NCBI GenBank assembly: GCA_964652645.1
Contig: CAZZCS010000017.1
Coordinates: forward strand, 1-31,967
Source: CAZZCS01 sp964652645
Lineage (GTDB): Bacteria; Cloacimonadota; Cloacimonadia; Cloacimonadales; Cloacimonadaceae
DNA length: 31,967 nt
Direction of reading: 5' to 3'
The position numbers were made by a program, and so were the translations under genes. Positions within the stretch are counted from its first letter, which is position 1. Each line of letters starts with the position of its first letter. Under the pieces are notes generated by a model. The model saw nothing but the letters and a program-made list of their open reading frames with translations, did not search any database and had not been told where the DNA came from. Shown here one piece after another: positions 16,167 to 25,778 of this stretch.

Positions 16167-16547
16167 TTAGGGCCTTATCCTGGGAGAGCTTTGTGAGGAC
16201 TGTTTCCTTCTCTTCTCGGCTCCTGTTGGGGGTCGATAAAACGAATTTGTCGGGGCTTTTTCTTCCTCTTTCTTCAAATCTGCCTCTATATCTTCCTCTG
16301 TCCGGAACAGTGGTTGATACATCTGTTGCGACTGGCTGGTACCGATAAAATCATCATCGTTAAACATTGAGGCATCCTTAGTCTCATCAAATCTATCGGG
16401 ATCACGGCTGTATCCAAAATCCCTGGTTTCCTGTTCCTTTTTATCTACTAAACTAAAGATCGTGGTAATAACGATAATGATAAGAATCAGGATTATCCCG
16501 AAGAGGATGGAACCCTTTTCGTTCTTACAGATTGAAACACTTCGCAT
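16167..16547 (-). CDS. Conserved-position hypothetical protein, one TM helix
   Basis: I do not recognise this 126-residue protein. A short basic N-terminus (MRSVSICKNEKGS) precedes one strong TM helix at about 14-33. It is followed by a polar, acidic, probably disordered tail rich in Asp, Glu, Gln and Ser that ends in a basic RRKQSSQSS segment. There are no cysteines beyond C7. The ATG has AAAGGGAG 5 nt upstream and lies 2 nt after korB, and the stop abuts the next gene, so it is firmly inside the operon. It could be a small assembly or anchoring subunit for the Fe-S membrane proteins; that is a guess from position. Confidence 0.65.
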   Translation of the reverse strand: MRSVSICKNEKGSILFGIILILIIIVITTIFSLVDKKEQETRDFGYSRDPDRFDETKDASMFNDDDFIGTSQSQQMYQPLFRTEEDIEADLKKEEEKAPTNSFYRPPTGAEKRRKQSSQSSPRIRP

Positions 16548-16549
16548 TA

Positions 16550-17392
16550 TTACTCCCTTTCAAGCAGATCAACGATTCTCCGTCGCCTCTCCTGGGCAGC
16601 GGTACTGTCCATAACCGGGTTTGAGTCTCTGTACAACTCACCGCTGAAGATGGGTTTTTCTACCGTCTTGAAAACACCAAGGTAGATGTTTTCTGTTTCC
16701 CGGGCTAGAATGAGAGCCTGGATATCGTCCTTGGGAACTACATCAAGCATCTTCACTCTTTGATTGTATTGTTGATAAGTGTTGTTATAGCTTACACAGG
16801 GCTGCAGAACCTCCACAAAAGAGAATCCTCTGTGCAAAACAGCTGCTCGGATGGTCTCGGCAAGGTGATCTGGTTTTGCAGAATAAGTTCTGGCAATGAA
16901 GGTGGCTCCTGCTTCCAGCATCAGTCCAAGCGCGTTAAATGGGGTTTCGATATTCCCTGAAGGTGTCGATAAACCCCTGTAACCTCGCTCTGAAAGCGGA
17001 GAGAACTGACCTGTTGTGAGCCCGTAAGTGCCGTTATTGTGGAGAATTAGAGTTACATCTGCATTACGTTTGGCCGCGAACATGGTGTGCTCCAATCCTT
17101 CACCCAAAGAATCCCCATCCCCTCCAAAGGTCACTACTTGGAGCTTGGGATTGGCTATCTTGATACCCTGAGCCAGACACAGAGCTCTGCCATGCAAACC
17201 ATAGAAGCCAGAGATATTCAAGTAATCAAATATCTTACCATGACACCCGATTCCACAGGTAATCACAACATCCGATAGAGGAATCCCATCTGTCTCCAGG
17301 AGGCCCAGAGATTTCTTGAAGGCACTCAAAATACCAAAATTACCGCATCCACTACACCAGGTGTTCTCTTTTGGAGTTTCCAAACTACGCAT
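16550..17392 (-). CDS. korB: 2-oxoacid:ferredoxin oxidoreductase, beta subunit
   Basis: This ThDP-binding subunit oxidatively decarboxylates a 2-oxoacid to acyl-CoA and reduces ferredoxin. It has 280 residues. Cluster ligands are C13 and C16 in WCSGCGNFG, a Cys in CGIGCHG and a late Cys in LQPCVSYN, so the single [4Fe-4S] cluster of this family is expected. The ThDP site is GGDGDSLGEGLEHTM with HNNGTYGLTTGQ. GGAGG sits 6 nt before the ATG at 17392; the ATG one codon earlier is closer than ideal. The start overlaps korA. The substrate could be 2-oxoglutarate or another 2-oxoacid; the sequence alone does not settle it. Confidence 0.92.
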   Translation of the reverse strand: MRSLETPKENTWCSGCGNFGILSAFKKSLGLLETDGIPLSDVVITCGIGCHGKIFDYLNISGFYGLHGRALCLAQGIKIANPKLQVVTFGGDGDSLGEGLEHTMFAAKRNADVTLILHNNGTYGLTTGQFSPLSERGYRGLSTPSGNIETPFNALGLMLEAGATFIARTYSAKPDHLAETIRAAVLHRGFSFVEVLQPCVSYNNTYQQYNQRVKMLDVVPKDDIQALILARETENIYLGVFKTVEKPIFSGELYRDSNPVMDSTAAQERRRRIVDLLERE

Positions 17393-19043
17393 CATACACC
17401 TCCATCAATCTACGTGCCAGGTCTTCTGGATCAAATGCCCTTCCATCATACTTCAGGATTGAGGCTTTGACACTTATGCCCAGTTTGATCTTTAGTAACT
17501 CTGCCAGAGAGGCACTTTGATTGTGCTCTACCACTACTGCCTCACAGCCCACAAACTCCTTTAGCTCATCCAGCGGGAAGGGCTCCAAATAGATGGGGGC
17601 AACTATCCTGATCGCTTCTTTCACATGCTTTGCAGCTTCGCGTAGCTCCATTACCGTGGATCCATAAGCAAACACGACTTTAACTCCTTCACCATACTGG
17701 GCAACTTGAGCATACTTTGCCACAGCCTTCTTGCAGGATTGGTACTTCAGGAAACGTTTATCCTTCATGCTTACCATGGCATCTGCTTTATCTGTTCTGA
17801 GTCCGCTTTCGAGATGCTCGTGAGAGTTCCATTTGATTACAGAATCCGTAGGTGGAAAGATCAGAGGAGATACCCCATCCGGGCTGTGGCGGTATCTTTC
17901 ATATTCAATATTTTCTTCACCCTCTTTGACAGCAGTAAAGGGAGCATCATCCGGGACTATCGTAGTGGTCTTGATACTTTCAGAGAGATGCTTCTCTGTG
18001 AGCAGAATAGTCGGAATTTGCAGTTCCCAGGCCAAGGACAGCAGTTCCGCTGCCAGAGAAAAAGCTCTTTCGTGAGAATCCGGACTTGCCACAATCCTGC
18101 AAAACTCTCCATGTCCCTGGCCTAGAGCGAAGACCAGATCCTCCTGGGCAGTATAGGTGGATACGCCAGTGGCGGGACCAGGACGGGAAGATAGAATCGT
18201 GAGCAGTGGAACCTCGGCCATACCAGCCAGAGAAAAGCCCTCTTGCATCAGGGCAAACCCGCCGGCGCTGCTTCCCACAGCCGCTTTAGCTCCCGCAAAA
18301 ACCGATCCTATTGCCATGTTTATGGCAGCAAGTTCACTCTCGGTGTGAATAGCATATACACCCAGTTCATTTTGTTTACTGGCCAGATAATGCAGAATCG
18401 ACGACGCAGGAGTCATAGGGTAACTATAGTACACATCCAGTCCTGCAGTCCATGCTCCCAGGGAGACCAATTGATTACCAGAGAATTGTTTCGATATTGT
18501 CTTGCCATTGATTAGAGTAACCTGCATGCTCTGGTAAAGAACCAGCTCATATACTTCCCTGGCAAAGGCAATACTGCCCTCCAGGCTTTTCTTGTAGTAC
18601 TTTGTTATAATCTTATCCAGCAGCTCTTCACCACTCCTGATAAGAGCACAAAATATGGCTGGAACAGCAACGCTGATATTGGATTTTGGGCCTAAATGCT
18701 TCTTAGCCAGAGAGGTAAAAGGAATACCAATTCCGCTGTCTGATTGTGAAACATCGCCATTGAAAAACAGCAAACCCTGAGGCCTTAGCTTGTCCTGGTG
18801 TTCATCTATACTTCTTTGATCAAAGCAGATTATAAGATCTGCCCTGTCATAAGAATTGAATACTTCCGCTACATTAGAGCTAACTACAGAGAAGTTGTGA
18901 CCTCCCTTGATCAGGCTCTGATAGTCATCCATTTGAAAGGTGTGTCTTTTATAGTGCTGCATGATCGCGGCTACGACCTGGGCAGCTTTCTTTACACCTT
19001 CACCCGCTTTCCCACCAACTAGTACTGTATATAGGTTCTCCAA
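17385..19043 (-). CDS. korA: 2-oxoacid:ferredoxin oxidoreductase, fused gamma-alpha subunit
   Basis: This 552-residue subunit joins the gamma domain (about residues 5-175, VLVGGKAGEGVKKAAQVVA) to the pyrimidine-binding alpha domain (about 190-552, LGAWTAGLDVYYSYPMTPAS). It is the usual fused form seen in anaerobes. Conserved alpha blocks include HTESELAAINMAIGSVFAGA and VGSSAGGFALM. The start is taken as TTG at 19043 because GGAG lies 8 nt upstream. A TTG at 19088 would add a basic 15-residue extension without such a site. No delta ferredoxin subunit is encoded beside it; instead two membrane Fe-S proteins follow in the operon. Confidence 0.9.
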   Translation of the reverse strand: MENLYTVLVGGKAGEGVKKAAQVVAAIMQHYKRHTFQMDDYQSLIKGGHNFSVVSSNVAEVFNSYDRADLIICFDQRSIDEHQDKLRPQGLLFFNGDVSQSDSGIGIPFTSLAKKHLGPKSNISVAVPAIFCALIRSGEELLDKIITKYYKKSLEGSIAFAREVYELVLYQSMQVTLINGKTISKQFSGNQLVSLGAWTAGLDVYYSYPMTPASSILHYLASKQNELGVYAIHTESELAAINMAIGSVFAGAKAAVGSSAGGFALMQEGFSLAGMAEVPLLTILSSRPGPATGVSTYTAQEDLVFALGQGHGEFCRIVASPDSHERAFSLAAELLSLAWELQIPTILLTEKHLSESIKTTTIVPDDAPFTAVKEGEENIEYERYRHSPDGVSPLIFPPTDSVIKWNSHEHLESGLRTDKADAMVSMKDKRFLKYQSCKKAVAKYAQVAQYGEGVKVVFAYGSTVMELREAAKHVKEAIRIVAPIYLEPFPLDELKEFVGCEAVVVEHNQSASLAELLKIKLGISVKASILKYDGRAFDPEDLARRLMEVYDA

Positions 19044-19227
19044 CTTTTTCGCTCCATTTTTTTCTTTTTTACATTGAAGGATTATCAAGCGAAGATGTCA
19101 ATTAAAAACTACATTATCATCATCGACATGATTCCCAGCCCAATAAAAGTCTCAAAAGGAATGATTATTGCATTTATAGTGCCAATAAAGCTTAGAAAAT
19201 ATATGATACATAGATGGAGGATCTCAT

Positions 19228-20253
19228 ATGAGGTATAAGTACCTTATAGCCTTGTTACTTGTAACTGCTCTGCTTGTCAGTAGTTGTGCCAAACGCAGCA
19301 CCGCCTGGAAGGAGAATGAAGTCGTTAGTTTACTTGCTCGAGTACCTGTAATCGGCAACCCGATTGATTTAGTTGTAAGCCCCACCCACGCATTTGTGGC
19401 TCTGGATCAGGGAGGGTTTTCCACATTTGACCTCAATACTCATGAGCAACGCTGGTACACCTCCATTTTAGCAACCGATGGTTCAGTAGTCAGCATCAGA
19501 AGAATCAAGAATATATCCATTGTGCCAGAACATAACGTCTTGTTTGTCAACGAAGTAGAAGGTACAGACGGTATCAAAATTATCAGTACTGCTGATATGG
19601 ATACCCTGAAACAAACTTTTACCATAATGGGAGGCACCCAAAATCTGCGTCATATGGAGTTTCACTCTATCAGTTCTCCCTTTATGGGCGTGGATGTAGA
19701 GGGGATGTACAGCATTTCCAGCAACGTCAGCCGTGCTACTTATAACTCTTCGGCAGGTGAATGGCTGGGGGCTACGAACTTGTTTACCTCGATTGCTACG
19801 GCTCAAGGGATTGATTTTACTGAAGATTATGTCTATATCGCTGCCCAGCAAAGAGGCCTGGTGATATTTGACCGTGAACAGGGACAGATAGTTGGCCAGG
19901 TCGCTTTCCCTGGAGAGGCTCAGCGAGTCCAGATCATGGGTAACTATGCCTACGTCGCATCCCGTCAGGGAGGACTGAACGTAGTCGATATCACTGATCA
20001 CAACAACCCCGTTTGGATCAGTAATTTCAGTACTGTTGGTTATGCCACAGGCGTTGACGCTCTGAACGACATGGTCGTGATCGCCTCAAACAGCGGTGGC
20101 GCGTATCTCTTTGATGTCACAAATCCACACGAACCAAAACTCCTTCAGAGAATTACTTCCTGCGGTTATGCCAATGATGCCCGTTTTTACGGCAACAACA
20201 TTGTTGTAGCAGGACGGGATGAGGGAATGCTGTTTTATCGGATTGTCCGATAA
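19228..20253 (+). CDS. LVIVD-repeat beta-propeller lipoprotein
   Basis: This 341-residue secreted lipoprotein has a signal peptide ending in the lipobox LVSSC, with C20 lipidated. The mature part is made of repeating beta-propeller blades of the LVIVD type, clearest in the second half: RGLVIFDREQGQIVGQVAF, GGLNVVDITDHNNPVWISNF, GGAYLFDVTNPHEPKLLQRI and a closing blade. Such proteins are common on the surface of FCB-group bacteria; their ligands are mostly unknown. GGAGG lies 7 nt before the ATG. It is followed by a strong terminator, so it is probably monocistronic and separately controlled from the next gene. Confidence 0.85.
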   Translation: MRYKYLIALLLVTALLVSSCAKRSTAWKENEVVSLLARVPVIGNPIDLVVSPTHAFVALDQGGFSTFDLNTHEQRWYTSILATDGSVVSIRRIKNISIVPEHNVLFVNEVEGTDGIKIISTADMDTLKQTFTIMGGTQNLRHMEFHSISSPFMGVDVEGMYSISSNVSRATYNSSAGEWLGATNLFTSIATAQGIDFTEDYVYIAAQQRGLVIFDREQGQIVGQVAFPGEAQRVQIMGNYAYVASRQGGLNVVDITDHNNPVWISNFSTVGYATGVDALNDMVVIASNSGGAYLFDVTNPHEPKLLQRITSCGYANDARFYGNNIVVAGRDEGMLFYRIVR

Positions 20254-20263
20254 GGAATTTAAT

Positions 20264-20295
20264 TTGAAACCTGGAGCTCTGCTTCAGGTTTTTTT
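20264..20295 (+). terminator. Rho-independent terminator after the LVIVD lipoprotein gene
   Basis: AAACCTGGAG (20267-20276) pairs with CTTCAGGTTT (20282-20291) with one G-U pair around a CTCTG loop, and the 3' arm merges into a run of seven T (20289-20295). It lies 14 nt after the stop codon. Confidence 0.9.
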
Positions 20296-20324
20296 AATAT
20301 ATACTAATATTACAGAAGGATCAA

Positions 20325-23300
20325 ATGAAAAAAAACCTAGTTCTTTCGATTGTCTTTAGCCTTATGTGTGTGTTTCTTCTAGCATCAGCAAATACGCAAC
20401 AGACTCCTATGAGTATATCTCAGACGAACTCTCGCGTAGTCCTGAACCTCAATTCTTCCAGCTTGGAGCTAAATAATGTCGACATCGACAATGTATCTTT
20501 CAAAGAAGTCCATATCGATGGCTTCAGTAAGCTCGAAACTGAAGGTCAACCCGAAATACCTTTTTACAGCACTACCATTGTCATCCCTCCCAGAGGGAAC
20601 TTCCAAATTAGAGTGAACGAAGGCAGAGTCCACACTTATGATAATGTAAACGTGAGACCCTATGTAGATTCGAGCTCCGATTTCAAATCCAGCGACTACC
20701 CAAAGTCCGGTGTGTTGCCAGGCAAATTGATTGAGTACTCAGAACCTGCCATCCTGCGCGATTTTCGGGTTTTACAGATCAGCCTCTTCCCCATTCAATG
20801 GGATGCTCAGAGCAATACTCTGAGAGTGGTGGAAGATCTGGAAGTGCAGATAGATTTCAATTCTGAACCCTCCATTAATGAGCTGGATAGCTATCATGCG
20901 TATAGCCCTGTATATGAAAAGCTGTACGCCTCGACTCTGGCAAATTTTGAGTATTACCGAGACACCGACCTTGCTCCTGTAAACCCAAAGATTCAGATCA
21001 TCCACGGCAATAGTACCGACCAGACCTTTCTCCAAAAGCTGAACGAGTTTGTGGCCTGGAAGCGTCAGAAGGGTTTCGACGTACAGGTTGCCAGCACTTC
21101 GGTAGCCGGTTCTTCCAATACACAAATCCGAAACTACCTCCAAAACCTGTACGATAATCCAGTCACAAGACCAGACTTTGTGATTCTGGTGGGAGATGTC
21201 GGTGGCAGTATCAGCGTTCCCACCTGGTATGAATCACTCTCAGGTTACAACGGAGAAGGAGATTATCCCTATACCCATCTAGCAGGTTCAGACCTGTTGG
21301 GAGACATCTTCATCGGAAGAATGTCGGTTGAAAACGCCTCACAGTTTGACGTATTGGTAAACAAAGTCTTCGCCTACGAGAAGAACATTAATAACAGCCC
21401 CGCAGCTGCGGCCTGGTTGGATAGAATGCTACTAATTGGCGATCCTTCCAGCTCTGGTATTTCTACCATTTACACAAATAAATTTATCAAAGAAAGAGCC
21501 AAGCAAGCCCATCCAGAGTATTCCTTTATCGAAAACTACTCTGGAGGTTACAGCTCCACCATGAATTCAGGAATCAATCAGGGCGTGGGTTTTTTCAATT
21601 ATCGCGGCTATATTGGAATGAGCAGCTGGAGTCCATCTTCAAGCCTCATCAACGGATATAAACTGCCCCATTCTGTGATTATTACCTGTAGTACAGGCTC
21701 GTTTGCCAATGGTACTTCGACCTCGGAGGCATTTATCAGGCTGGGAACATCGGCAACTCCAAGCGGTGCTCTTACAGCAATCGGAATGGCAACTTCCGGC
21801 ACGCATACTGGTTTTAACAACTCTTTGACCACCGGTATCTTTGATGGTATTTTTACTCACGGAATGAGAACCATGGGCGAAGCTCTTCTGAACGGAAGAC
21901 TAAACATATACAACGTTTACCATGCCACAAACTCAAATCAGGCGAACTATTTTGCCCACTGGTGCAATCTGATGGGAGATCCCAGCGTAGAGGTTTTTGT
22001 GGGCATACCCAAATCCATTTACCTGGATGTCCCTGCCAGCATTCCGGCTGGAACCCATATGGTAGACGCCTTTGTAACAGATGAAGACTCCAACCCTATC
22101 CCAAATATATCTGTAACTGTCTTCGCAGTGAGCACTCAAACTGTAGCAGCAAAAGGATTTACAGACCAATATGGCATGATCTCTCTGGTTCTGCCAGAAA
22201 ACCTGAGCGGCAATCTGATCTTCACAGCTTCTGCGCCAGATACCAAACCAATCCAGGTAAACTCCAGCATCGATGCAGCTGGCTCCCTGGTGTTTGAAAC
22301 AAGCATTCTGGACGACTCCATCAATGGTAACGCCAATGGTGTCGCCAATCCCAATGAAACTATATCACTCACCCTCAGCATCAAAAATACTACCTCTGCG
22401 ACACTTTCAGGTATTACTGGAGTACTCTCTACGGATGACCCACTCGTGAGCATCGATCCCCTCCACTCTGAGACTACCTTCCCCTCGATTTCAGCTGGTG
22501 GCATTGCCTTTTGTGATGATGAACTAGTATTTATAGTAAACAGCAATACTCCTGCCCTGCATGATGTAAGATTTATTCTCAGCCTTACTGATAGTGCATC
22601 AAACGAATACTCACTACCTTTCCACGTACAGATTGTAAATGCTACGATGAGTATTCACTCCATCAATATAACAGCTGGCACAAACAACGTTCTGGATCCT
22701 GGAGAGAACGGTTTTATAAGCATCACCCTGAGAAATGATTCTACTCTGAGCATCGATGGCCTCATGGCAGAGCTCAGCTCTTTGAATGATCTCTTGCTCA
22801 TCGTGGATTCTCTCTCGTCCTTTGGAACGATTCCAGCTGGTTTGACTGCCAGCAGCAGCGTCCCCTTCACTGTTTTTGCCCGTCCTCTAGTTGTCCCTGG
22901 GATGCAGATGCCTTTGCGCTTCAGGCTCTACAACGATGCAGGATTTGAGCAGACGATTTCATACAATCTGAACATCGGAACTCCAAGTGTGACGACTCCT
23001 CTAGGTCCGGATTCTTATGGATACTTGATCTACGACTGGCAGGATACAGGATTCCCAGATTGCCCAGAATACGAATGGCAGGAGATTCATCCCAGCTTGG
23101 GTGGCTTTGGAGAGCTCATCCCCCTCAATGATGCTGGCACTTCCGGAAATGAAGGAGACCAGGTAGGATCTACTGCTCTGGCAGTAGTTCAGCTTCCCTT
23201 CCCCTTCAGATTCTATGGTCTGGATTACGAACAGATAACTGTATGCACAAATGGTTTCATTGCCATGGGTATCACTGAAAATGGCGATTTTAGAAACTAC

Positions 23301-25757
23301 CGGCTTCCCGGCCCCAATGGTGCTGCTCCTATGATTGCTGCGTTTTGGGACGACCTCATCATAATCAATGATGCAGGCGTTTATAAATATTATAATGCCG
23401 TGGATCATACGTTTATCATCCAGTACCATAAGCTGCGCAATGGATACAACAGAACCTCCGAAGAAACCTTCCAGGTGATCTTCTACGACCCCATGTTTTA
23501 CCCAACTGGCTTGGGCGATGGTATGATCAAGATCCAATATAAAGTCTTCAATAACGTAGATATTGGCTCAGGCGGCTACACTCCTTACCATGGGAACTAC
23601 GCCTCCATTGGAATTAAAGATCATACCAATACCCGCGGTTTGGAATACACATACAACAATGTATATCCCACTGCCGCTGCGCCTCTGTCTCACGAAAAGG
23701 CGATTCTGATTACAACCGTTCCAGTGTTGCATCAAAGCCCTTACATAGTAATCTCTGAGACTATTGTTTCTGAGACAAATGGAAACGGAGTAATCGAACC
23801 GGGAGAAATGGTCGAGATCGGACTCAAGCTGAGCAACCTTGGGCTCAATACCGCCTTCAATGTAAGCCTCTCTACCGAAGTAGTGAACAACTATGTCACG
23901 GTAGTAAATGATACTACCTCATATCGCGATATCGAAGGAAGCTCTGAAGCTGTGAACATTAACCCGATCAAGCTGCTGATTTCTGAGGATTGCCCGGCAA
24001 ATCACACAATCAACCTGCTTTGCAACATCGAAATCAGCGGAAATAGCTGGCAATATAACATTCCTCTGGTCGTTCGCAGACCCAGCATCGAGATTACAAC
24101 TCTGTATATGAATGACTTCCTTGCCAATGCCAACGGCATCATAGAACCTGGAGAGACTTTCAAACTGATAGCGAACTACACAAATAACTCTCCGGTCGAG
24201 GCACGCAACCTGACCAGTAATATCTTCTGCAGCGACACCCGTGTCACTATTCACAATCCAGAGCAGATTCTGGATGTAATCCCCACCGACACCAGTATCC
24301 AGGCTGTCTATCTCGTTAGCCTCTCTGAAGATATCCCCAATGGAACGTATATCACCATGTATCTTACCTTCCTGGGAGATTTACTGGCTCCGGTCAATGA
24401 AACGATTACTATAAGCTGTGGGACTACTGGCATGAATGCAAACTTTGAAGCTGATAATGGCGGCTTTGTCTCCAACCCCACGACCAATGCCTGGGAATGG
24501 GGAGTCTCCACCTACGCCGGAGCTCATTCGGGAACTAAGGTTTGGGGCACAAGACTAAACACTCAATATCCTTCCTCAGCGCTGTATTCACTCACTTCAC
24601 CAGAGATTTATGTAGTCCAAAACTTCGTCCTGGAGTTCTACCATCGCTACGAAATGGAAGCCACCTATGATGGAGGAAATCTCAAGATATCTACGAATAA
24701 CGGTAGTTCCTGGACCCTGATTCACCCAGAAAATGGCTACACTCACCAGAATGTAACTGCTCTGGGGGAAGCTGGATACAGCGGAACGCTCACGGATTGG
24801 ACTTTGGCCAGATTTGATCTTTCTTCCTATAGCAATCAAAATGTCCGCTTCAAATGGACTTTTGCCTCTGATGGGATGGTCAACGGACAAGGTTGGTTCA
24901 TCGATGATGTTTCCACCACCGGTCATATCGAATTTGCCTCCATGATCAGTGGAAATGTCTCCTCATCCAACCCTGATTTTGAGCCAAACAAGCTCCTCAT
25001 CAAGGCTACGAATGGAATGGCTGTTCACCCTACAGAAGATGCAAATTACGAGCTATACTTGCCAGCTGGAAACCACCAACTGACTGCTTCTGCTGCTGGT
25101 TATGTTTCTCAAACGACCAATAGCATAGCAACCGGGATCTACAATCCGATCGTGACTCAGGATTTCCATCTGGGCTATCTATCTCCTGCCCTGAATCCTG
25201 CCTTCAGCTTCAATGAATCCAATCTTAGCATTACCTGGCAGGCTCCTATGGATCCTGAATTCGCACTCCTGGGTTACAATATCTATAAGCGCGTACATGC
25301 AGATAAATTTGAGCTCTACGCTCAAACTACTGAGACCTTGTACACCGAATTGATCTCCGAGATTGGCAGCTACCAGTACTATATCAGAGCCTATTACAAC
25401 GAAGGCGAGAGCGTATCCACAGAGACTCTATCTTTCGACTATCCCTACACGGATACCACTCCCGACAATCATACTCCGCTTGTGAATATGCTCTATCATA
25501 ATTACCCCAATCCATTTAACCCCACGACCACGATCGCCTTCTCTACCAAAACCTCAGGCCCAGTAAAACTGCAGGTTTACAACCTCAAAGGACAGCTGGT
25601 AAGAAGACTAGTCAACGAGCACATCCCCGCAGGTAAACACTCGATTGTGTGGGACGGGAAAGACATGAACAATAGATCCGTCGCCTCAGGTATATACCTG
25701 TATCGATTGGAGACCAAGGATTATAACCAGACTCGTAAAGCAATGCTAATGAAGTAA
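20325..25757 (+). CDS. Giant C25 (gingipain-like) family protein with T9SS type A sorting domain
   Basis: This is a secreted surface protein of 1810 residues. In order it has a signal peptide (1-23); a C25-type propeptide region (about 40-215); a peptidase C25 domain (about 224-562) ending in NLMGDPSVEVF; beta-sandwich domains, four of which open with an NPNE/DPGE/EPGE motif (near 665, 790, 1155 and 1270); a central domain with FPFRFYGLDYEQITVCTNGF (about 955-1115); a MAM/jelly-roll-like domain (about 1368-1535); a carboxypeptidase-regulatory-like domain (about 1540-1610); an Fn3-like domain (about 1625-1705); and the C-terminal sorting signal HNYPNPFNPTTTI (about 1720-1810). Cys455 (ITCSTGSF) fits the catalytic Cys, but the usual NYxGHG His site reads NYRGYIG (Tyr429). 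It may be inactive or altered. AGAAGGA precedes the ATG. Confidence 0.88.
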   Translation: MKKNLVLSIVFSLMCVFLLASANTQQTPMSISQTNSRVVLNLNSSSLELNNVDIDNVSFKEVHIDGFSKLETEGQPEIPFYSTTIVIPPRGNFQIRVNEGRVHTYDNVNVRPYVDSSSDFKSSDYPKSGVLPGKLIEYSEPAILRDFRVLQISLFPIQWDAQSNTLRVVEDLEVQIDFNSEPSINELDSYHAYSPVYEKLYASTLANFEYYRDTDLAPVNPKIQIIHGNSTDQTFLQKLNEFVAWKRQKGFDVQVASTSVAGSSNTQIRNYLQNLYDNPVTRPDFVILVGDVGGSISVPTWYESLSGYNGEGDYPYTHLAGSDLLGDIFIGRMSVENASQFDVLVNKVFAYEKNINNSPAAAAWLDRMLLIGDPSSSGISTIYTNKFIKERAKQAHPEYSFIENYSGGYSSTMNSGINQGVGFFNYRGYIGMSSWSPSSSLINGYKLPHSVIITCSTGSFANGTSTSEAFIRLGTSATPSGALTAIGMATSGTHTGFNNSLTTGIFDGIFTHGMRTMGEALLNGRLNIYNVYHATNSNQANYFAHWCNLMGDPSVEVFVGIPKSIYLDVPASIPAGTHMVDAFVTDEDSNPIPNISVTVFAVSTQTVAAKGFTDQYGMISLVLPENLSGNLIFTASAPDTKPIQVNSSIDAAGSLVFETSILDDSINGNANGVANPNETISLTLSIKNTTSATLSGITGVLSTDDPLVSIDPLHSETTFPSISAGGIAFCDDELVFIVNSNTPALHDVRFILSLTDSASNEYSLPFHVQIVNATMSIHSINITAGTNNVLDPGENGFISITLRNDSTLSIDGLMAELSSLNDLLLIVDSLSSFGTIPAGLTASSSVPFTVFARPLVVPGMQMPLRFRLYNDAGFEQTISYNLNIGTPSVTTPLGPDSYGYLIYDWQDTGFPDCPEYEWQEIHPSLGGFGELIPLNDAGTSGNEGDQVGSTALAVVQLPFPFRFYGLDYEQITVCTNGFIAMGITENGDFRNYRLPGPNGAAPMIAAFWDDLIIINDAGVYKYYNAVDHTFIIQYHKLRNGYNRTSEETFQVIFYDPMFYPTGLGDGMIKIQYKVFNNVDIGSGGYTPYHGNYASIGIKDHTNTRGLEYTYNNVYPTAAAPLSHEKAILITTVPVLHQSPYIVISETIVSETNGNGVIEPGEMVEIGLKLSNLGLNTAFNVSLSTEVVNNYVTVVNDTTSYRDIEGSSEAVNINPIKLLISEDCPANHTINLLCNIEISGNSWQYNIPLVVRRPSIEITTLYMNDFLANANGIIEPGETFKLIANYTNNSPVEARNLTSNIFCSDTRVTIHNPEQILDVIPTDTSIQAVYLVSLSEDIPNGTYITMYLTFLGDLLAPVNETITISCGTTGMNANFEADNGGFVSNPTTNAWEWGVSTYAGAHSGTKVWGTRLNTQYPSSALYSLTSPEIYVVQNFVLEFYHRYEMEATYDGGNLKISTNNGSSWTLIHPENGYTHQNVTALGEAGYSGTLTDWTLARFDLSSYSNQNVRFKWTFASDGMVNGQGWFIDDVSTTGHIEFASMISGNVSSSNPDFEPNKLLIKATNGMAVHPTEDANYELYLPAGNHQLTASAAGYVSQTTNSIATGIYNPIVTQDFHLGYLSPALNPAFSFNESNLSITWQAPMDPEFALLGYNIYKRVHADKFELYAQTTETLYTELISEIGSYQYYIRAYYNEGESVSTETLSFDYPYTDTTPDNHTPLVNMLYHNYPNPFNPTTTIAFSTKTSGPVKLQVYNLKGQLVRRLVNEHIPAGKHSIVWDGKDMNNRSVASGIYLYRLETKDYNQTRKAMLMK

Positions 25758-25778
25758 AATAACCTCGAGTATCTCAAT

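Noticed and set aside
16167..16547. Type IV pilin-like prepilin, because of KNEKGS before a hydrophobic helix
   Set aside because: The mature start lacks the Phe and Glu5 expected after the Gly, and no pilus genes are nearby.
23001..23537. Open frame of 178 codons on the minus strand inside the giant C25 gene
   Set aside because: It is a shadow of the long coding frame; there is no start signal and no motif.
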